The notes beneath the pieces were generated by a model. It saw only the letters and a list, made by a program, of their open reading frames with translations, searched no databases and was not told the origin of the DNA. Positions 6,275-8,052 of a stretch of DNA of 8,052 nt are shown in pieces (the first letter of the stretch is position 1; every line of letters starts with the position of its first letter). The translations under genes were made by a program, and so were the position numbers. The DNA comes from CBDUUP01 sp965370435 (lineage in GTDB: Bacteria > Chloroflexota > Anaerolineae > Anaerolineales > UBA11579): the NCBI GenBank assembly GCA_965370435.1, contig CBDUUP010000205.1, positions 1-8,052 on the forward strand, written 5' to 3'.

Positions 6275-7335
6275 GATTTTTCCTCCCAGGCGAGGGTGTC
6301 CATGAAATCTTCTTCCAGGCGGGAGACGAATTCGGCCAGCAGACGGCCCACGCGTTTGACATCTTTGATGGAGACCATCTCCACCGGCGTGTGCATGTAG
6401 CGCAGCGGCAGGCCGATAACCATTGTAGGAATGCCCTCGGCGGCGATCTGCAATTTTATGGCATCGGTGCCAGAGCTGCCAGGCATCGCCTCGAGGTGAT
6501 AGGGGATCTCCAGGCGGTCGGCCAGGTCTTTGAAGGCTTTATACAAACCCGGATGGACGTTTGGCCCCCAGCCCAGGGTTGGCCCTTTGCCCAATTTGAA
6601 GGTCAGATGGCCGGGTGAGCCGGGGCTGGCCCCGAAGGTGACATCCACGGCGACGGCCAGCTTGGGGCGCAAATCATAGGCCGAGGTGAGCGCGCCGCCC
6701 AGGGTTTCTTCTTCCTGAGTGGTAGCTACCGCCCACAAGTCCCAGGCATGGGTCCGGTTTTGCAATTCTTGAAGGCAGAGGGTCAACGCCGCAACCGAAA
6801 CCCGGTTGTCCAGGGTATGCCCGGCGAGGAACTCGGTATTCATTTCCAGAGGTTCCTGGGCGAAGGAGATCGGGTCGCCAACACGCACTTTGCGGGAAAC
6901 CTGGCGGGGGCTGAGACCCACGTCCACCAGCAGGTAGTTCAGAGGGACCGGGCCTATCTGCGCGTCCGGCGGGAGAGTGTGGCCGGGCGGTTGGACGATC
7001 ACGCCGGGCAGGTCTTCTCGCCCGTGAACGGTCACCGCCTGGCCGGGCAAGACCCGGGCGTCGATCCCGCCCAACTTGGACAAGCGGATGAACCCGTCTT
7101 TGACGCCGGTCACGATCAGGCCGATGGCGTCCATGTGGGTGGCGATAAGGATTCCGGGGCGCGGCCCTTCGCCCTGGCCTCGGCGCAGGGCGTGAAGGCT
7201 GCCCAAGCGGCTGACGGAAAGTTCGTCAACCAGGGGCTGCCAGGTCTCTTCGATGATCTTCCGTATGGGAGCTTCATACCCGGAAACACCCGGCGCAGTT
7301 ATCATCTCTTTTAAAAATGGCAGGAGTTCGGTCAT
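6271..7335 (-). CDS. Divergent M42 family metallo-aminopeptidase (first of three paralogues)
   Basis: 354 residues, an M42 peptidase clearly more diverged than its two neighbours. Metal and catalytic residues remain: His67 and Asp69 in THMDAIG, Asp176 in TLDNRVS, Glu208/Glu209 in TTQEEE, Asp231 in AVDVTFG, and His315 in RYMHTPVEM. Two family signatures are altered: the acidic residue of HMDE is Ala70, and the QEEVGLRG loop reads QEEETLGG, losing the Arg. The C-terminus is extended and acidic (RLEEDFMDTLAWEEKS). No signal peptide, so cytosolic. The ATG at 7335 gives the family's typical opening (LKEMITAPGVSGYE), though only a weak GGA lies upstream. It starts 19 nt after the stop of the Thr/Pro-rich gene and overlaps the next M42 gene by 4 nt. 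Probably active, with different specificity from the other two; that last point is inference. Confidence 0.9.
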   Translation of the reverse strand: MTELLPFLKEMITAPGVSGYEAPIRKIIEETWQPLVDELSVSRLGSLHALRRGQGEGPRPGILIATHMDAIGLIVTGVKDGFIRLSKLGGIDARVLPGQAVTVHGREDLPGVIVQPPGHTLPPDAQIGPVPLNYLLVDVGLSPRQVSRKVRVGDPISFAQEPLEMNTEFLAGHTLDNRVSVAALTLCLQELQNRTHAWDLWAVATTQEEETLGGALTSAYDLRPKLAVAVDVTFGASPGSPGHLTFKLGKGPTLGWGPNVHPGLYKAFKDLADRLEIPYHLEAMPGSSGTDAIKLQIAAEGIPTMVIGLPLRYMHTPVEMVSIKDVKRVGRLLAEFVSRLEEDFMDTLAWEEKS

Positions 7336-7354
7336 AGGGGTTCCAATTTATTTA

Positions 7355-7867
7355 TCAGGGGGTCTCCGTAGGAGTCGGTGTGTCTGAAGGGGGGGGCGTT
7401 TCTGAGGGCGTGGGCGTCTCCGAGGGGGTGAGGGTTTCAGAAGGCGTATCGGAGGGCGTCAGGGTGATGGTTATGGTAAGGGTTTCGGTTTCCGTGGGCG
7501 TGTCGGTCGGAGGAAGAGTGTCTGTGGGGGTATAGGTGAAGGTGGGCGTGATGGTATAGGTTTTGGTGATGGTTGGCGGCTGGTAGGGCGTCAAGGTTTG
7601 GGTAGGCGACAGGGTGATGGTCGGCGAGATGGTTAGGTCTCCGGTGGGCGTCACCGTGGCGGTGGGAGTCTGGGTGAAGGTCAGAGTAGGCGTGTAGGTC
7701 AGAGAAATAATAGGCGTGAAGGTGGGGGTCAAGGTGGCCGTGAATAGGCCCGGCTGGGGCGCTCTTTGGAATGCAAGATACCCGGCGCAATAACAAGGGA
7801 TCGTCGCCAGGATAACGAAGACGAGGATATAACGAAGGCGATAACGGGCAACAGGATCAGAGTTCAT
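7355..7867 (-). CDS. Membrane-anchored Thr/Pro-rich low-complexity protein
   Basis: 170 residues, no recognised family. A short basic N-terminus (MNSDPVARYRLRY) precedes one hydrophobic segment at about 12-33 (ILVFVILATIPCYCAGYLAF), best read as an uncleaved signal anchor; Pro before Cys25 argues against a lipobox. From about residue 43 to the end the chain is almost only Thr, Pro, Ser and Glu with a few hydrophobics: an early part with TPTFTP and TYTPTLTF units, then a more acidic part with TDTPTETE and SETPTPSETP units. It should be an extended, possibly glycosylated stalk outside the cell; no folded domain follows. The frame is open 55 codons further upstream, but those codons are translated heptamer repeat and promoter; the ATG at 7897 overlaps the predicted -10. 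The ATG at 7867 is about 14 nt after the expected transcription start, with only a weak GGA. It heads the M42 operon, 19 nt before the first peptidase gene. Confidence 0.65.
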   Translation of the reverse strand: MNSDPVARYRLRYILVFVILATIPCYCAGYLAFQRAPQPGLFTATLTPTFTPIISLTYTPTLTFTQTPTATVTPTGDLTISPTITLSPTQTLTPYQPPTITKTYTITPTFTYTPTDTLPPTDTPTETETLTITITLTPSDTPSETLTPSETPTPSETPPPSDTPTPTETP

Positions 7868-7887
7868 GGCTGTGTCCAAACAGATAG

Positions 7888-7916
7888 ATGATAACATCAG
7901 GTAGCAGAGGAGGCAA
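7888..7916 (-). promoter_or_regulatory. Predicted sigma-70-type promoter of the minus-strand operon
   Basis: Read on the minus strand: TTGCCT (-35, 7916-7911), a 17-bp spacer, then TATCAT (-10, 7893-7888), preceded by TGT to give an extended -10. Transcription should begin near 7880, leaving a leader of about 14 nt before the ATG at 7867. It is the best promoter-like match seen upstream of the five-gene unit. The -35 lies in a purine-rich tract that may itself be a decayed repeat, so chance is not excluded. Confidence 0.5.
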
Positions 7917-7980
7917 GGAGAAAGGCTGGGATATTCGGAGGAAACACATAGTCGTCTGGCCAATTGAATATGGCGGGTTG

Positions 7981-8052
7981 CAGGTTGCAAGTTGCAAGTG
8001 GCAAGTTGCAAGTGGCAGGTGGCAAGTTGCAAGTGGCAGTTGGCAAGTTGCA
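7981..8052. repeat. 7-bp tandem repeat array running off the right edge
   Basis: Ten full heptamers in unbroken register from 7981 to 8050, consensus CA(A/G)GT(T/G)G, plus CA of an eleventh. Order: CAGGTTG, CAAGTTG, CAAGTGG, CAAGTTG, CAAGTGG, CAGGTGG, CAAGTTG, CAAGTGG, CAGTTGG, CAAGTTG. The dominant units CAAGTTG and CAAGTGG nearly alternate. It resembles heptameric short tandem repeats known from cyanobacteria and the 'TTGCAAG' repeats of environmental genomes (recalled, not searched). Its true right end is outside the window. Confidence 0.9.

Noticed and set aside
7898..7935. Purine-rich tract (gcagaggaggcaaggagaaa) as a further repeat family
   Set aside because: It vaguely recalls GGAGACAAGGAGA-type repeats but shows no clear repeated unit here; it is too degenerate to call.
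7868..8032. N-terminal extension of the Thr/Pro-rich protein by 55 codons
   Set aside because: It is translated heptamer repeat (LATCHLQ/LATCNLQ) plus the predicted promoter. It has no ribosome binding site, and the signal-anchor start at 7867 is much better.

Overview
The window looks like a piece of a bacterial chromosome, most plausibly Chloroflexota of the Anaerolineae type. The grounds are moderate GC with GC-rich third codon positions, two lipoproteins with Cys lipoboxes, Thr/Pro-rich (TPT, TETP) extracellular linkers, an MshA-like GT4 glycosyltransferase, clustered M42 peptidases, and several families of short 'word-like' intergenic repeats. This placement is an inference; there is no rRNA or marker gene to confirm it. 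No mobile element, CRISPR array, tRNA or rRNA was seen.

Layout. On the + strand: a GT4 glycosyltransferase (75-1316), then a lipoprotein with a beta-propeller-like ectodomain (1379-2737) that has its own extended -10 promoter and a strong Shine-Dalgarno. A convergent gap of about 120 bp (2738-2859) holds a 26-bp imperfect inverted repeat. Everything from 7867 down to 2860 is a single tightly packed minus-strand unit. Read in transcription order it is: a membrane-anchored protein whose outside part is almost purely Thr/Pro-rich (7867-7355); three different M42 metallo-aminopeptidases (7335-6271, 6274-5198, 5141-4140); and an extracellular solute-binding lipoprotein of an ABC importer (4137-2860). 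Gaps are 19 nt, a 4-nt ATGA overlap, 56 nt and 2 nt, so this is very probably one operon. A TTGCCT-17-TATCAT promoter with an extended -10 lies just upstream of its first gene.

How the genes may work together. The three M42 enzymes all keep the two-metal ligands and the catalytic Glu, but differ elsewhere. They are likely large cytosolic TET-type aminopeptidases that finish the breakdown of peptides to amino acids. The solute-binding lipoprotein coupled to them suggests a link with uptake, but no permease or ATPase is present here, and its fold class (family 1) usually binds sugars, so the ligand is open. The Thr/Pro protein gives no enzymatic clue. The + strand pair looks functionally unrelated.

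The most unusual feature is the non-coding DNA. Four places hold four different short-repeat types: a truncated hairpin repeat at the left edge, a 26-bp inverted repeat between the convergent genes, an ACGT array with 7-8 bp phasing inside the operon, and a 7-bp tandem array running off the right edge.
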